In this document: positions 1 to 31,145 of the stretch, piece by piece
Layout: each line of letters begins with the position of its first letter
Numbering within the stretch: the first letter of the stretch is position 1
Assembly: GCF_011397635.1 (NCBI RefSeq)
Contig: NC_064756.1
Span: 36,055,633-36,119,632 of the forward strand
Reading direction: 5' to 3'
Length of the DNA: 64,000 nt
Origin: Epinephelus fuscoguttatus
Lineage: Eukaryota > Chordata > Actinopteri > Perciformes > Serranidae
Position numbers and translations under genes: made by a program
The notes under the pieces: model-generated
Databases searched by the model: none
What the model saw: the letters and a program-made list of their open reading frames with translations, nothing else
Told to the model about the DNA's origin: nothing

Positions 1-45
1 AAACAGGCTTGTATGGAATGACTATCTAATCATTGTTACCTGTAG

Positions 46-18830
<18,785 letters not shown>

Positions 18831-19445
18831 TGGCTGTGTTTGTGTGAATAACGCTCGCTTCTTTGTTTTTTGTTTTAACTGTCAGGCCTTTTACCCACAA
18901 ACCACCTTTGAAACTGGATATCTCTCTCCCTCCACCTCTTCCCCTTCTTACTCTCCTGTCTTGCTCTTCCTCCTCGCTGTTGTATTGTGTTAGAGTGCTC
19001 TCCACTGTCACATAATGTAATTCACAACACAAGCTCATGACATTTTCACTCGTCGTCACTTCTGGAATGTTAACAGCCGGCCGGCCGGACCAAAGGCATC
19101 TTTGCACCAGGACTGGCAGCACTTCATGTTTCAATGGATGCACTCACACACAGCCAGAGGTCATTGTGTTCCCTGAACTCTGGAGTTACAGACATCTCTG
19201 TGGTGGGTCCATGTGGCAGGATGATAGTTATGATAGATGAGGGTTCATCCCATTTGGGGCGGGTTGAAGTGGTCACAGGAGTCTGTTTGTAGTGTACCTC
19301 AACCTAAAGCACTTCATCATTCTCATAGCACTTAATAACCCACCGCCAAGGAGAGTGTCAGTGTTGAATCGAACACTTTGGATCCTGTGACCTGATGGTT
19401 TGAGAGACCAGACCTCCCCATAATAAAAGCACAGTTCTTACTTAC
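18831..19445 (+). terminator. rsf1: RSF1 3' UTR and polyadenylation signal
   Basis: The stop codon is followed by about 600 nt without coding potential. A canonical AATAAA hexamer lies at 19422-19427, with cleavage expected near 19440-19450. A minus-strand open frame across 18472-19143 is antisense to the acidic coding exon and is not a gene. Confidence 0.7.
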
Positions 19446-19604
19446 CTCTACTCTTATCTACCAGTCCGGGTTTTGAGATTTCTTAGATTTTTTCCTCCAC
19501 CTGAATACAATGGTCCTCACAATAGTGTTTTCATTGCTGTGGTGCTGTACTGGAAAAATAGTAGCCTAAGGGGTTAAGGGGTATATCACAACCACAACAG
19601 GGGC

Positions 19605-19690
19605 ATATGTTGCATGTCATACCTCTCTTTCTCTCCCCATGTTTCTTGTCTCTCTCTATTAAAATAAAAGACAAAAAAATAATCTAAAAA
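19605..19690 (+). repeat. SINE 3' tail fragment (+ strand)
   Basis: 'ttgcatgtcat' followed by a CT-rich stretch and 'attaaaataaaag' resembles the 3' half of the SINE at 59165-59354 in the opposite orientation. The tRNA-like head is missing. Confidence 0.5.
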
Positions 19691-19724
19691 AAACTGTTAA
19701 CTCTAAGTTAGAGTTAACAGTTTT
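19690..19724. repeat. Perfect 16-bp hairpin, 3-nt loop
   Basis: Arms at 19690-19705 and 19709-19724 are exact reverse complements (aaaactgttaactcta / tagagttaacagtttt), with loop agt. It lies about 265 nt past the RSF1 polyadenylation signal. Function unknown. Confidence 0.9.
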
Positions 19725-19876
19725 GAAGTGCCATTTTTTTTCAGTACAGTGATCACCACAAATTAAAAAAAGGATTCGCGTCCATTGTGTTGGGGGTGGT
19801 GTCAGAAATCTCAGACAGATGAATCAAACCTGGCATAAATTAAACCAAAACTATCTGCATGGCTGGATACTATTAA

Positions 19877-20744
19877 AGAAATACTTTACCTACAAAATGG
19901 TCATTTGTAAATCAGTCATGTTGTGTTACCTTGAATTTTGTGAGAGAAACTTTCTTGTATGCCTCCACGGAAAACGGTAAACATATTGACTTGTTGATTG
20001 ATTGGGAACCACATTTAACAACAGCAATAATGTATCAAAACATCTGTTTACAAACTCTCACACAACTTGTGCAGTATAATCCAAATCTTATTTAACCAGT
20101 CCTATGCTCAGTACTTCCCAAATACATGGATTTTCTCTAAAACCTTTTGATTCAAGACTGAACTGAAAGTGAATTTATGCTCGCTTCAAAGCCAGACTGC
20201 ATTGACAAAAACAGTAATTTTACCTTGCTGAACACAGGAGCTGCTGGTCTACCACTGCCTCTGTCAGTTAGTTTGTTTGTATTGTGTGACTTTAGTGTGT
20301 TTAAGGGTTAGTTCAAATTCAGTAACTGTAACACAAACAAACTGACAGAGGCAGTGGTAGACCAGCAGCTCCTGCGTCCAGCTAGGTAAAATTACTAGTT
20401 TTGTTAATGGAGTCTGGCTTTGAAGCAAGCATGGTTAAGTTTCACGTTCAGTTCAGTACCCCCTCCGAAAGAGCTGCCTGTCTGGGAAATAATGAGCATA
20501 TGACTGGATGAATGAGACTTCAATTACACTGCGCAAATTGTGTGAGAGTTTGTAGACTGATGTCTTGATATAGTTTTGCTGTTGTTAAATGTGGACCCCA
20601 ATCAATCAAATACAGTCAATATGTTTTTCTGTTTCTGCGGAGGCATGTGGAAAAAAAAAACAAAGTTTTCTCCAGGAATTCAAGGAGGTAACATGGTATG
20701 ACTAACTGATGTACAAATATTCATTCTGTGGGTGAAGTATTCCT
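19877..20744. mobile_element. Long palindromic element flanked by TTAA
   Basis: The left arm begins after TTAA (19873-19876) as agaaatactttacc and the right arm ends ggtgaagtattcct before TTAA (20745-20748). Arms of about 400 bp are imperfect inverse copies: 'gctgctggtctaccactgcc' is matched by 'ggcagtggtagaccagcagc', and 'caacaagt..gattgattgggaaccac' by a similar inverse. The TTAA target fits piggyBac- or Kolobok-like elements. Non-coding. Confidence 0.75.
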
Positions 20745-20748
20745 TTAA

Positions 20749-22319
20749 GAAAAAATAAGTAGGTAAGAAAATGTTTTTTTTAGTAATTTGGCTGAATCGA
20801 CTCTTGAGACGAGATGCTTCTCCGCCATCCTGGGCAAATCGTGATCCAATAAAACAAATAATGTAGAGCAGCCAGTGACAGCCTTTTTACATGGATATGA
20901 CAGTGATGATCAGCTCAACATGCTAACTACTGAGGTAGTTTAACTGAACCAGCTCCTCCTCCCTGTTAATGGTGCATTCAAGTGCACCTCAACAACTCGT
21001 ACAGTCTACACAGTGCTTAATACCAGTGGTAAACTCCATGACACTAGAGTTTACTCTATAAATTATGTTTGCCTTAAATGAAGGACACTTTTTATCAGAA
21101 ACACCAAACCTTCTCTGCCTGCAGCCTCTCAGCTGTGAAGACTTAACTCCCTTGTAATGTGCAATTTTCCAGATGGCTACCAAGGTGTAGATGCAGCATG
21201 TTAGTAATGAACGCTAAATACAGTGACTTAATGTTATTCAAATTGATAAGGATCACCTGAACAGATTTTGGAAAACTGACCCCCAGGCAGTTTATGATGG
21301 ATTGGTTCAATTTGTGATCCTGTTAACTGCAAAGAATTCAGTAGTTATGTCTTCAGATTTAGGAATATCTGATCTATAAATATAGACTTTGAAGCATCCA
21401 CACTGTCATTCAAACTTAGTTTTCCAGTTACCTAACTGGGGTTAGATCATGAAACTCAAACTTTTGGAAGATGTAAAGAAAATCAACAGTAACATGTAGA
21501 ATCCTAATTCATTTGATGTTTAGAGCTGAACAAGGTTCTGTCCGACAGCCAAAGTGTTCGGTTTCAGACTGGTCACTCATTGGGTCCATATGTTCACAGG
21601 ACCTTGGCTCGGTGGGTCCATGTTTGCTGTACATACTCTGCCTGTACGCTGTTCTTTGTAAGATAATAGATGTTCTGATCTCTTAGTCCTCTTGTAAAAT
21701 ATAGTGTTATATTTTCTATATGAAGGAGCAGAGGAGAGATGCTGCTGTGAGTGATGTGTGGATCGATAAGGTTTCAACTGCGAGTTCATCAACGGTTTGC
21801 TTGTTTTGTTTGAGATTCTGCGGCCGTTGACTGTGTGAAATAAGACCAGCGTGGAGCCCGTTCACCAGGGGAAATGTCACAGGATTGTTGCAAAGAGCTG
21901 GATACTGCTTACTTTTAGCCCTGTGTTGTACATCTTTGAAGGTTTTCAACATTTCAGGAGGAGGGAACAAAGCTTTATTTACTGATCACACTCAAACAAC
22001 TTTGTTTTCTCTACCAGTCATCTTAGCTTCTGAATAACCATCACTGAAGGGATTTACACAGTTTTATCTGGTATAATAGTGGCAGATAAATTTTGGGGTT
22101 GACTGTGGTCTCTTTGTTTGGCATAATGGAAGAATTCCTTCAACTTCATGCAGTCAAATCACTGTTTAGGCTTTAAATGACTTTTATCCTGCTGTGAGCT
22201 GTTAATGGGAAGAGGCTAGCCTGGTTTAACTCTGAATACCATGTTGCTCCCCCTAACCCTGAATTTCTAATGATTTCCCCTTTTAAATGCAGAATGTTAG
22301 ATTTAAAAGTTACTGATGA
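20749..22319. other. Intergenic DNA, no gene seen
   Basis: AT-rich sequence with only short, unconserved open frames on both strands (e.g. 20989, 21577, 21716). No RNA gene, exon-like pair or element border recognised. Confidence 0.5.
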
Positions 22320-22450
22320 CCGGAGGTGTGAACTCGAGTCACAATGCTTAGACTTGAGTCAGGCATGAATCACAAATTTGATGACTTTAACAAAATCAGA
22401 AAAGACTTGGAACTTTGACTTTTAACAACAACGACTCTTGATTCACATCC
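22320..22450. repeat. Likely dispersed repeat rich in gacttgagtc motifs
   Basis: Repeated 'gaactcgagtcac', 'agacttgagtcagg', 'gatgactttaac' and 'agacttggaactttgactt' phrases resemble a common fish repeat built on 'gacttgagtc'. No second copy in this window. Confidence 0.4.
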
Positions 22451-24584
22451 GATGTGCTCGTGCTTTATTTTCCTTGCCTCTTTATTTTCAAAACCACCTG
22501 GTTGTCTCTCCTAATGAGCCTCACACTGCATGAGAGTATAATATAATGAGCCCTGGTTCCAAACAGAGAACAAAGGCAATCAGCTGAAGTCACCAAAAAC
22601 ATTTCAACTAGTATTATATTTGAATTGGCCTTCATCCAAGTCATGGAGTTCACTTTCTTTTCAACTTTGAAGCTTTTGAGGTGCAATAAACACATTTGTT
22701 TTCAGAAAACAAAACACACTTCTAGCAGTTCTAGCATCTTCTTAAATCTAGTCCGAGGCTTTTAATATTTCTTTATTTTAAGATGTCACAAAACACTACT
22801 GAATAATTCATTTGAAAAACATTAACTTTTATACAGTAAAAACTTGTGTATTCTGTGCACAGTTTATGGTCACGTCGGGTGGGAAACAGTCTTTCAGGGT
22901 CAAACTTCCAGTAAAAGAGTATTTTTTTAACATCTGTGGGGAAATGCTTCAGTCACTTGTCAGGGAACATAAAATGTAAAAAGATTTTTTTAAAGGTCGA
23001 CATAAAAAAAGCAAACTCAAGATACACATACAAAGAAACTGTCAGATAAGTAGGAGGTTTATTTTTTTTCTGCTTTTGTGCCCTTTTAAAATTGATTTTT
23101 TTTTTTTTTTTAGCCCGTCGGGCACTTAATTACTGTTGCCTCTATGTACCAATCTTATATGATGCAAAAGCTCGACAATTCATAGACGTTTACCAGTAAT
23201 CTTATTTATTAGATCAAGATCTGAAACTTTAGTCAAATGTTGTTCGACAGTATCCTTTACGATAACTTTGATAAACATACTGTAATGATTAAAAAAAAAA
23301 AAAAAAAATCAAGTCTATACTTCAGATTATATCAGTGGTTTATATTTAGCTTTGGAGGCACTGAGAAAAAATCTGACAATTATCAGTTGATTTTTACATA
23401 AATGTTTGAACCTTTTGTTTAGTTTTGGTTCACAATTGCAGAATTTGTGCAGAAGAACTTCTCGGTTTGCCAAAAGCATCAAGTAAGATTTAATTGTTGA
23501 ACTGATAACTGGGATTACTGGTACATATATACTGGTCCTTCTCTCACACTCAGATAATGTGGGTTCCAGGTGGCTGGACTTTACTGCTGGTTAAATTATG
23601 AAATGTTCTTTCAGGTACTTTCCTGAGGTTGTGCAGGTGTTGTGGGACTCAATTGTGTGAAAAAAACATCAATTAGATAAAGATAAGATAAAATACCCTG
23701 AGCAGAATCTAATTAACTTGTTTACTTTTACATAATGTGTTATCCTCCAGATCCCACTGCAAATACAATGTGTCTAGATTTTAAACAGGCTGTTTTGGAA
23801 AATCCCTGTAATGCAGCAGTGCAGGGGCAGCATCCTGAGCATCAGGATAATTTTATATCATTTATGAGCTCAACTGGACTCTTAGTACTTAATAGATAGC
23901 AGCCCCTGTTGAGATTTTCAGTGGGACAACTCTTGAGTATTGTCTGTTACTCCTTATTTCTTTTTTGTCATTATGATGGATAATCCTCTGACACAGCATT
24001 TGGACACCAAGGAGAGTAAAACCTTCTCCAAACTCTTCAAGGCAAGATGAAGCACCCCACCTGTTTTAGTAGTATGGGGAGATTAAGGTGTGCATTTATG
24101 CCAACCCCTCTCAGTCATTCCACTGAACCCAGTTTGCATCTGTTTAAGGCACTGTGGCGGAAATCTATTGGTTTTAAAATGTTCAGTCCAACTAATCTGC
24201 ATTCAGACAGGCACCACTGGATGTGAATGTGGCTCCTTCCATTTCTCTGTTGTACTGTTACTGTAGTATTGCTGTAACATAAATGTTTTCTAAGTTATTA
24301 AAACCAACATCCCAGGCATCTCCTCAAACACATGTCCTGTCTGTGCCTAATTTTTATTCCTGAAATCATTTGTTTATAAAAACATTTGTTCAAATCCTGA
24401 AAAGGAGGGAGAGCAGAGACATGGATTATTCTTCAGGAGAGATTTGACAGGTTTACAGACTTGCTGTGAAAACACCCTGCTGACCACCTCATTTTTTTTA
24501 ACATTAACATTTACATACATTAAATGTATTTATCTTTAAGTAAGTATATAATTTATATATTTATTTAAGTATTTCCAGACTTCA
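22451..24584. other. Intergenic DNA, no gene seen
   Basis: AT-rich, with several homopolymer A/T runs (23097-23112, 23289-23308). No coding or RNA feature recognised. Confidence 0.5.
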
Positions 24585-24886
24585 CACTTTTGTCAGTTTT
24601 AAAATCCCCCAAAAACAGATTAAAAATATATTCCAAATATTTCATCCATCATTTTCCCCTTACCATGCTTTTCCTGTTTCTTTTTATTTTTGTATTGGAT
24701 TGAATTGTGCCTTTAATTTACAATATTCAACACTATGTTAAAAAGCAAAATAAAAAACTAACATTCATTAATAAAGTTAAATTAAAAAAAGCATATAGAC
24801 ATAACAGCACACTACACTTTACATTAAATACTTTCATGATAAATGTAAATAAATGTATTTCTGTAAAATGAGTCAAAGTAGGCTTC

Positions 24887-24942
<56 letters not shown>

Positions 24943-25215
24943 TTTGTCACATTTTTGTCAGTTTTAATTTCCTTAATCAGCTGATTCAAAATACATTCGT
25001 TTCTCAATAGTTTATTTATTTATGAGCCTGTTTTCCCAGTACTGTTTTTGTCTTATTTTGGATTGGATTTTGTTTTGAACTTACAATATTCAATACTTCT
25101 CTTATGATAGAATGGGGAATGCAAACCAATCTTATTTAACAAACTAAAAATATGCTTGTAGACGTGACAGTACATTAAATGCCGGGAAACATTTTCACAA
25201 TAAAACTTCCTAAAT
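24585..25215 (+). repeat. Direct duplication of about 270 nt around a (TA)n tract
   Basis: The segments at about 24585-24860 and 24950-25215 share ordered landmarks: 'tttttgtcagttttaa', 'tattggattgaattgt'/'ttggattggatttt', 'cttacaatattcaa(c/t)act', 'gcat/ct..tagac(a/g)t(a/g)acag' and 'cattaaat'. A (TA)n microsatellite (24892-24939) separates them. Confidence 0.6.
24892..24939. repeat. (TA)n microsatellite
   Basis: About 24 uninterrupted TA units. Confidence 0.98.
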
Positions 25216-25284
25216 AGACGGGATGTAGTTACGCAAAGTAACCACAGGAGGACGCCAAATATTTACTAACTTAACTGTATGAGC

Positions 25285-26837
25285 CAATAGTATGTCTCTG
25301 CAGACCCGCAGACTGCAGATTCAGACCCGCAGTTCTAGACCCCTTGTTTTTCGTCCCCTACTGGACGGCTGTATAACTGCAACTAAATCAGCATCTCACC
25401 CAAACACCACTGTTTGAAAGAAGTTGGACTTTTAATGCTTTACTACAATTTACAGTTTTAAAATTTTATTACACCCGAATAAAAATACCAAGATTTAATT
25501 GTTGATTTATGCCTGGGTGCTGTTGTGCATCATTATTGTTTGTTGGTTGTTCTGTATGGTTTGATCCAACTATTTTAGTCCTTTATTTCTTAATATTCAT
25601 CAGACTGCTCTGACTAGCACGCCAAACACTTGCACTGCATTGATCAAACCCGCTACAACATATAATAGGAAGTGTCTGGTGTTGGGTGTCCAGTGCTCAC
25701 TTTTGTTGTGGGAATTTGAAACAAAGGCTGTGAAATACTGAAATGGTTTGAAATGTTTTATTGTGTGCAGTGGTTACATCTCACATCAGGGAGATCTGCA
25801 GAGAAAAAAAAAAGAAATCAAACATATCACAAAATTGAAAACAGAAACTCTTAAAAAAAAAATTAAATACCTATCACAGTCTACACTGAAATACTGAAGA
25901 TTCTGGAGCATAGCAAATACATTATTATATCAACATATTAACAATAGTGCCCCTTCCTTCCTCATCTGCCTTTCGATCCTCCACAAAACTCCTCCACTTC
26001 ACTGTGGTTTCCCCTTTCTGGATTGTTATGTGCACCTTAAAAAGAGAGTCCCTAATTATTCAAAGTTAAGATTTCAACCGTTTTACACACATAAACAAGG
26101 CCAAAACCTAATAATAGACAAAAATACATTTCTGATCATCTGCACTGGATGAGCTTAATTTCCATCCACAAAATCTCTAAATATATGCTATAGAGTAATA
26201 TCAGTGTAGTGATATAAACACACGTGATATATAATATTATGAATAATAAAGGAAAAATGTGTGTAGGTGTATTACATGATATACATGAATACAAAATTAA
26301 CTTTTAGCATAAAGTACACTAATTGCCAATATGTAAACAGTTTCACGCTTGTATGAAAATGTAAGCCTATAGATGTTTTTCTCATATCATCCACTTCATT
26401 GCTTTAATCATTTATTCATGTTTAATTTAAAGCACATGCTAAAATTATTCGTCATCGCGCTTCGGTTTCATGAAACAAAATGTGCAGGTCAAACAGTTCA
26501 TTGCTAACAAGCTAAACTATTACCTACTACTTTAACCCATATTTGACGTGCCTTTCAGACTATCGTGGTAAAGACAGTCATATCATTTTAAACGTATCAC
26601 TGTAAAACATGAAGTTCGCTCTCTAATTCAAGTCAACAAAATAGTTTAAACAAATAATATGATTCACATTCAATACTCACACTCGGATCGTCGTCGGCCA
26701 TATTCAATAGCTGTAATGGTATGTTAGCTTCCAATGAAATAGAAGGCGCTGTCGCAAAATACAAGGGGTCTAGAACTGCGGGTCCAGATCTGCAGGTCTG
26801 AATCTGCGGTCTCCAGGTCTGCAGACACACCCTCCTC
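25285..26837. mobile_element. 1.55-kb element with inverted ends and exact 8-bp target duplication
   Basis: GTATGAGC at 25277-25284 is repeated exactly at 26838-26845. The subterminal 60 nt are inverse copies: the left has 'cagattcagacccgcag' and 'ttctagaccccttg'; the right has 'caaggggtctagaa', 'ctgcgggtc' and 'ctgaatctgcgg'. The 8-bp duplication suggests the hAT or P superfamily. No transposase frame is visible, but the interior carries a spliced-looking minus-strand mini-gene, listed separately. Confidence 0.75.
25757..26701 (-). CDS. Unrecognised mini-gene, three candidate exons, inside the 8-bp-TSD element
   Basis: On the minus strand, exon 1 runs 26701-26681 (ATG, MADDDPS) with donor gtgagt. 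Exon 2 starts at 26035 after acceptor ttttaag and reads in the same phase for 36 codons (VHITIQKGETTVKW, then RSFVEDRKADEEGRGTIVN) to TAA at 25927-25925. A third exon may start at 25795 after a strong tract (ttttttttttctctgcag), followed by AATAAA at 25762-25757. The predicted product is about 43 residues. I do not recognise the protein. The order ATG, donor, acceptor, stop and polyadenylation signal suggests a transcript, but none of it is verified; it may be a captured gene fragment or element-encoded remnant. Confidence 0.35.
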
Positions 26838-27129
26838 GTATGAGCGCCAAGGCGTCAAGTTAGAGATAATAATGAACCAATATCTCCGGCAAGAACATTC
26901 AAAATAAAATACTCAAATTAGGAGGAGATCTTTGTGCGCAGTGTGGATACGGGAATAGAGATGTTACGTACAAACAGACGTAACCGCACTTTCTCCGTGA
27001 TGGTCACGTGATTCATTTTTTCCCCCCCATCAATACATATTGTCGCGATATTCCATCTTTGAAAGGTCGAGACTGAGCATTACCGTCCGGTGACATCACA
27101 AGCTGTAACATTACTTGGCTAACTTGTGT

Positions 27130-27410
27130 ATTTTTCTTAGACATTACACCGCCCGTGTTCATTCTCTGAACGGTTCGGCCTGGTTGAGTAATCCCCGGAC
27201 AAGAAACGCACGGCCCGGGTTCTCAGTTTAAATCCTACCCAAGCTGTCGAGCGTTTATTTTCAGGGAAGTTGTCCCGGGTCAAACTAGCAACTTGGAAGC
27301 TGGTGTGGCACAAAATAGATCACGCAGCTTCTTGTAGACATCACAGTGCGTTTCTTTCCTCTTCCATCTCTAGTCTAGCGGGTCCGCAGACGTTAACGGT
27401 TGCAGGGACG
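27130..27410 (+). promoter_or_regulatory. clns1a: CLNS1A promoter / 5' UTR region
   Basis: CpG content rises compared with the AT-rich flank (cggttcggcc, acggcccggg, gtcccggg, gcgggtccgc), and no clear TATA box is seen. This is typical of a housekeeping promoter. The transcription start is not defined from sequence alone. Confidence 0.5.
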
Positions 27411-30400
27411 ATGGTTTTACTGAAAAACCTCCGTCCTCCCACCGAGGGAGTTCGGCATGAGCAAGCTGACACCACAGCGGTGCTTGACGGCCAGAAGCTG
27501 GGCTGCGGCACGCTGTACGTCGCCGAAACGTAAGTGATGCACGTGGCGCTTATTTTTGTCTTTATACCCCCAGTTTTAGTTTAAGGTTAGTGTTTAATCT
27601 GATATGATCTCAATACTTTGTGCAGATATTGTGTTAAACGTGACCAATATGTAGGATAGCGACAACAATAACAGATACATGCCAGACAACATCGCCACCA
27701 CTGCTCTTGCTAACCACTTCCGGAGTAGACATTTTCAAAATAATGATTAGAAATTCATGTGGCTGGAAAAACAGATCATTTGCCACCCTGAAAGTCCTAT
27801 TAGAAATTTTACACTATCGTTCAAGGTACTGGCTCCTAATTTAAAACTTCATGCTTAAAAACAGGCACTGAATTTGAAATAAAGGTTTAACGTTTATGCA
27901 GCTATGGAAACTGTTCAGGACTTGTTTTGCATGCCTGGAAAAGTACCTAAAAAAAAAAGTGACATATTCAATTTTTGTTGGGGTCTTGCAACTGTGTCAT
28001 CACCCTCTATTTCCTGCCACTATCAAAAGCCTGTAAAAGCAGCTTTCATTATGTTTGTGCACCCTTTATGAACCAACAAATGTCAGCTTCACGTGTGTTT
28101 TCCTCTATGCAGGCGCCTGTCATGGTTTGACGGCTCAGGGATGGGTTTCGCCTTGGAATATCCCAACATCGGTCTGCATGCCATTTCCAGAGACGTCAGC
28201 GCTTACCCTCAAGAACACCTATATGTCATGGTCAATGGCAAACTCAAAGGTGACAGTGACGCATAGTGGAAAAAAAATTGTATTGTAGGATCAATCTATC
28301 AGTTTTTACTGTATGTCCTGATTTCTTGCTTAAGGTCAGTAGATAATGGTAGGTTTGTTATACCCACTACTAAAAGTTCCTTCTTCTAAACACATGTTTA
28401 ATTTATTCTTTGATGTCTGTATGTACCTGTTTGAACCCTTGTGCAGTAAAATATTTAGTTTCAAGTATGTTTCTTGAGGGAGTTTGTGGGTCTGTGAACT
28501 CAAAACACAGAAACTAAATATTTCCCTGCACAAGAATTCATACAGGTTCTTGTATGAGTACTTTCAATTTTTGTGTCACTGAAAGGTACCCGTGTGTAGA
28601 GTTTTATTCATGTATGTAAAAAACTGGACACCGTTATATGAACCACAGTGTGGCATAATGATTAATGTAAAACCAGAAAGGGAGGTTTCTAATTGCGTGT
28701 GTCACTCCTATGTTTTCACCCTCTGTCCTCGCAGGTGATAATGAGGCAGAAATGGCAGAGAAAGCAGCTGATGATGAAGGAGATGACAGCAGTGACAGCA
28801 GTGATGGGGATGATGATGAAGATGGACCAATCACAGAGATTCGGTTTGTGCCCAGCGACAAGGTGGCATGTGAGTGATCACACTGAGGACAAGGGTCAGA
28901 CTGATTCTGATCCTTTACTGGAAGATTTTTTTACTGCTTGAGCTGGGGTCATATTTTCATTCTAACCAGTTTTGGTAACATTCTAATGACTTAGTTACAG
29001 CTTATCATGCAAACCACACAAGTGATCAGATGGATTTTAAACTGCATTAATCATATTAGCAAAACCACAAATCCTAAGATAAAAACAAAGACAATTGTCT
29101 GAGTTACTGTCCATACTGGGAATGATAACAGTTAACCATTAATTGGTTAACAACAGATATCACTTTGTCTATACTATAGATTTATTTTGCTGCTCTTCAG
29201 TTTACTGCACTGCCCACGAACCAGAGGGGTATTCCAGGTAGGAGGTTCAACAAACTCTGAGTCTAACCCTGAACTCTGAGTTGATTTACCCTGAGATGGG
29301 AAACTCTGAGTTACCGGTTCCAGAACAGCTGATTTGAGTTAGTTCAGTCAACTCTGAGTATGTTCACTCTGAGTTAAGCCGTCAATAAAAAGCCATCATC
29401 AATGGAGTTCCGACTCCACGATTCACCATGGCAACAGGTAAATAAAAGACAGCGCCTCCATTTTAATCCAGTGGATGTAGAGATATCAATGCATGTGTAG
29501 CAGACGGTGCACATTTATCTTTAAAAGAAGAGCCTGAGTCAGAGCGAGGAAAGCGTAAATAAGTTAACCATAAAGTTAATTTAAAAAGTTTATTCATTTT
29601 ATCAGACTTACATTTCCTTAATGAAGATAAAGTGGTGGAATCTGACTGTGTTTCAGGCTGTAGATACATTACATTATATTAATAATATATAATAATATAT
29701 TTGTTAAGATTTAATCTGATGGGGAAAAACACAGGAGGCAGCAACTGAAAAATAGGAAGATTTAAAACATATAGGTCAGGCTATAGATCAAAGACATAAA
29801 GACATGACTGTAAACTTACAGTCTGACCCAGTAATAATATGTTTGGTGATTTGCACTTGAAAAGACATTGAGGTTAAAATACAGTAGATTTTAAAATGTT
29901 GCACATCTATTTGTATCTTGACTCAACAGCATTCAGTGACTTTATTTCAGCTACAAATGTAGTAAATTTAAAGACACTGAAATGCTGCACCATTGCTCAC
30001 TCAGAAATATTAACATATAATCCCCAATATTAGGCTATAGGAATTATGTTCCATCAGTGCGACCAATGACATCAGTGATAGAGATCATTAGTCATCGATA
30101 CTACGTGTCTAAAGCTTCATACCGATTTTTAAAATTTAAATAATTAGACCTACACATTATGTGCAACAAACATTTGGGAGCTGCTCTAACAGACTGACAG
30201 TCTGATCCTTGTGCAGTGTTATAAAAAATAATAAATATAAAAATGACAGAGGTTTGATTCTGAGCTGAGGATGAATTCTCGCTGTGTATTATTTTAATGT
30301 AAAGACAAAAACCGATGTTCAAAGAAATGATTGATGTGTATAAATTCAGTAACTTCAGACAGTCCTGAGTAACAAACTAATATCCAGCAGGATTTAGACT

Positions 30401-31098
30401 GTGACAGACAGTAAATCTCCGCTAATTAATGCACTTCCATACAAGCTTTGACACGGACTGAATGAATGAGGAAATGAAACAGCGTGTAAGAGGGAGGAGA
30501 CAGAGAAAAACTTAGGGTTTATTGAAGAAAACCTGTCAGCGAGCAGGTTATGTTCACAGAGTCTGTTACCATGGTGACTGACTCAGAGTTTCAGTTACCT
30601 CTCTTTCTGGAACGGATAACTCAGAGTTTCCCTCATCTCAGGGTTAACTTACTCTGAGTTTTAACATAACCCACTTTCTGGAATACCCCCCTGGTCTGGT
30701 TGGAGCTAGTTAGTTGCACACAACAATAACAACAACAGGAAGCATTGATTAGATAGATTTATTTTAATGTGGAATTTAAAAACACTCACAGTGTTGCTCA
30801 GCTGCATCATATTGCCTCTGGTATTCTTTGAGGTATTCTTTTAAACCATTTTAAACAGATTGTTCTCATTTTTACAGTTCTATATAGGTTTTACCTGTTG
30901 GAGGGACGTGGAGCTGCATGTAGAAAAAAAATAGCTGCATTAAAAATAGCATTTAGCCGTGTGGTGCGTGCACGGGCAAGCACTGCGTCAGTGGTCAGTA
31001 ACACATTGTTGGTTTGGTCTTTTCGTGGGTTCTTTGACAGTTAGAAAATCATAGGATATTATCAGCCTAATCATTGAAATTAAATTAAATTTAATTAA

Positions 31099-31145
<47 letters not shown>

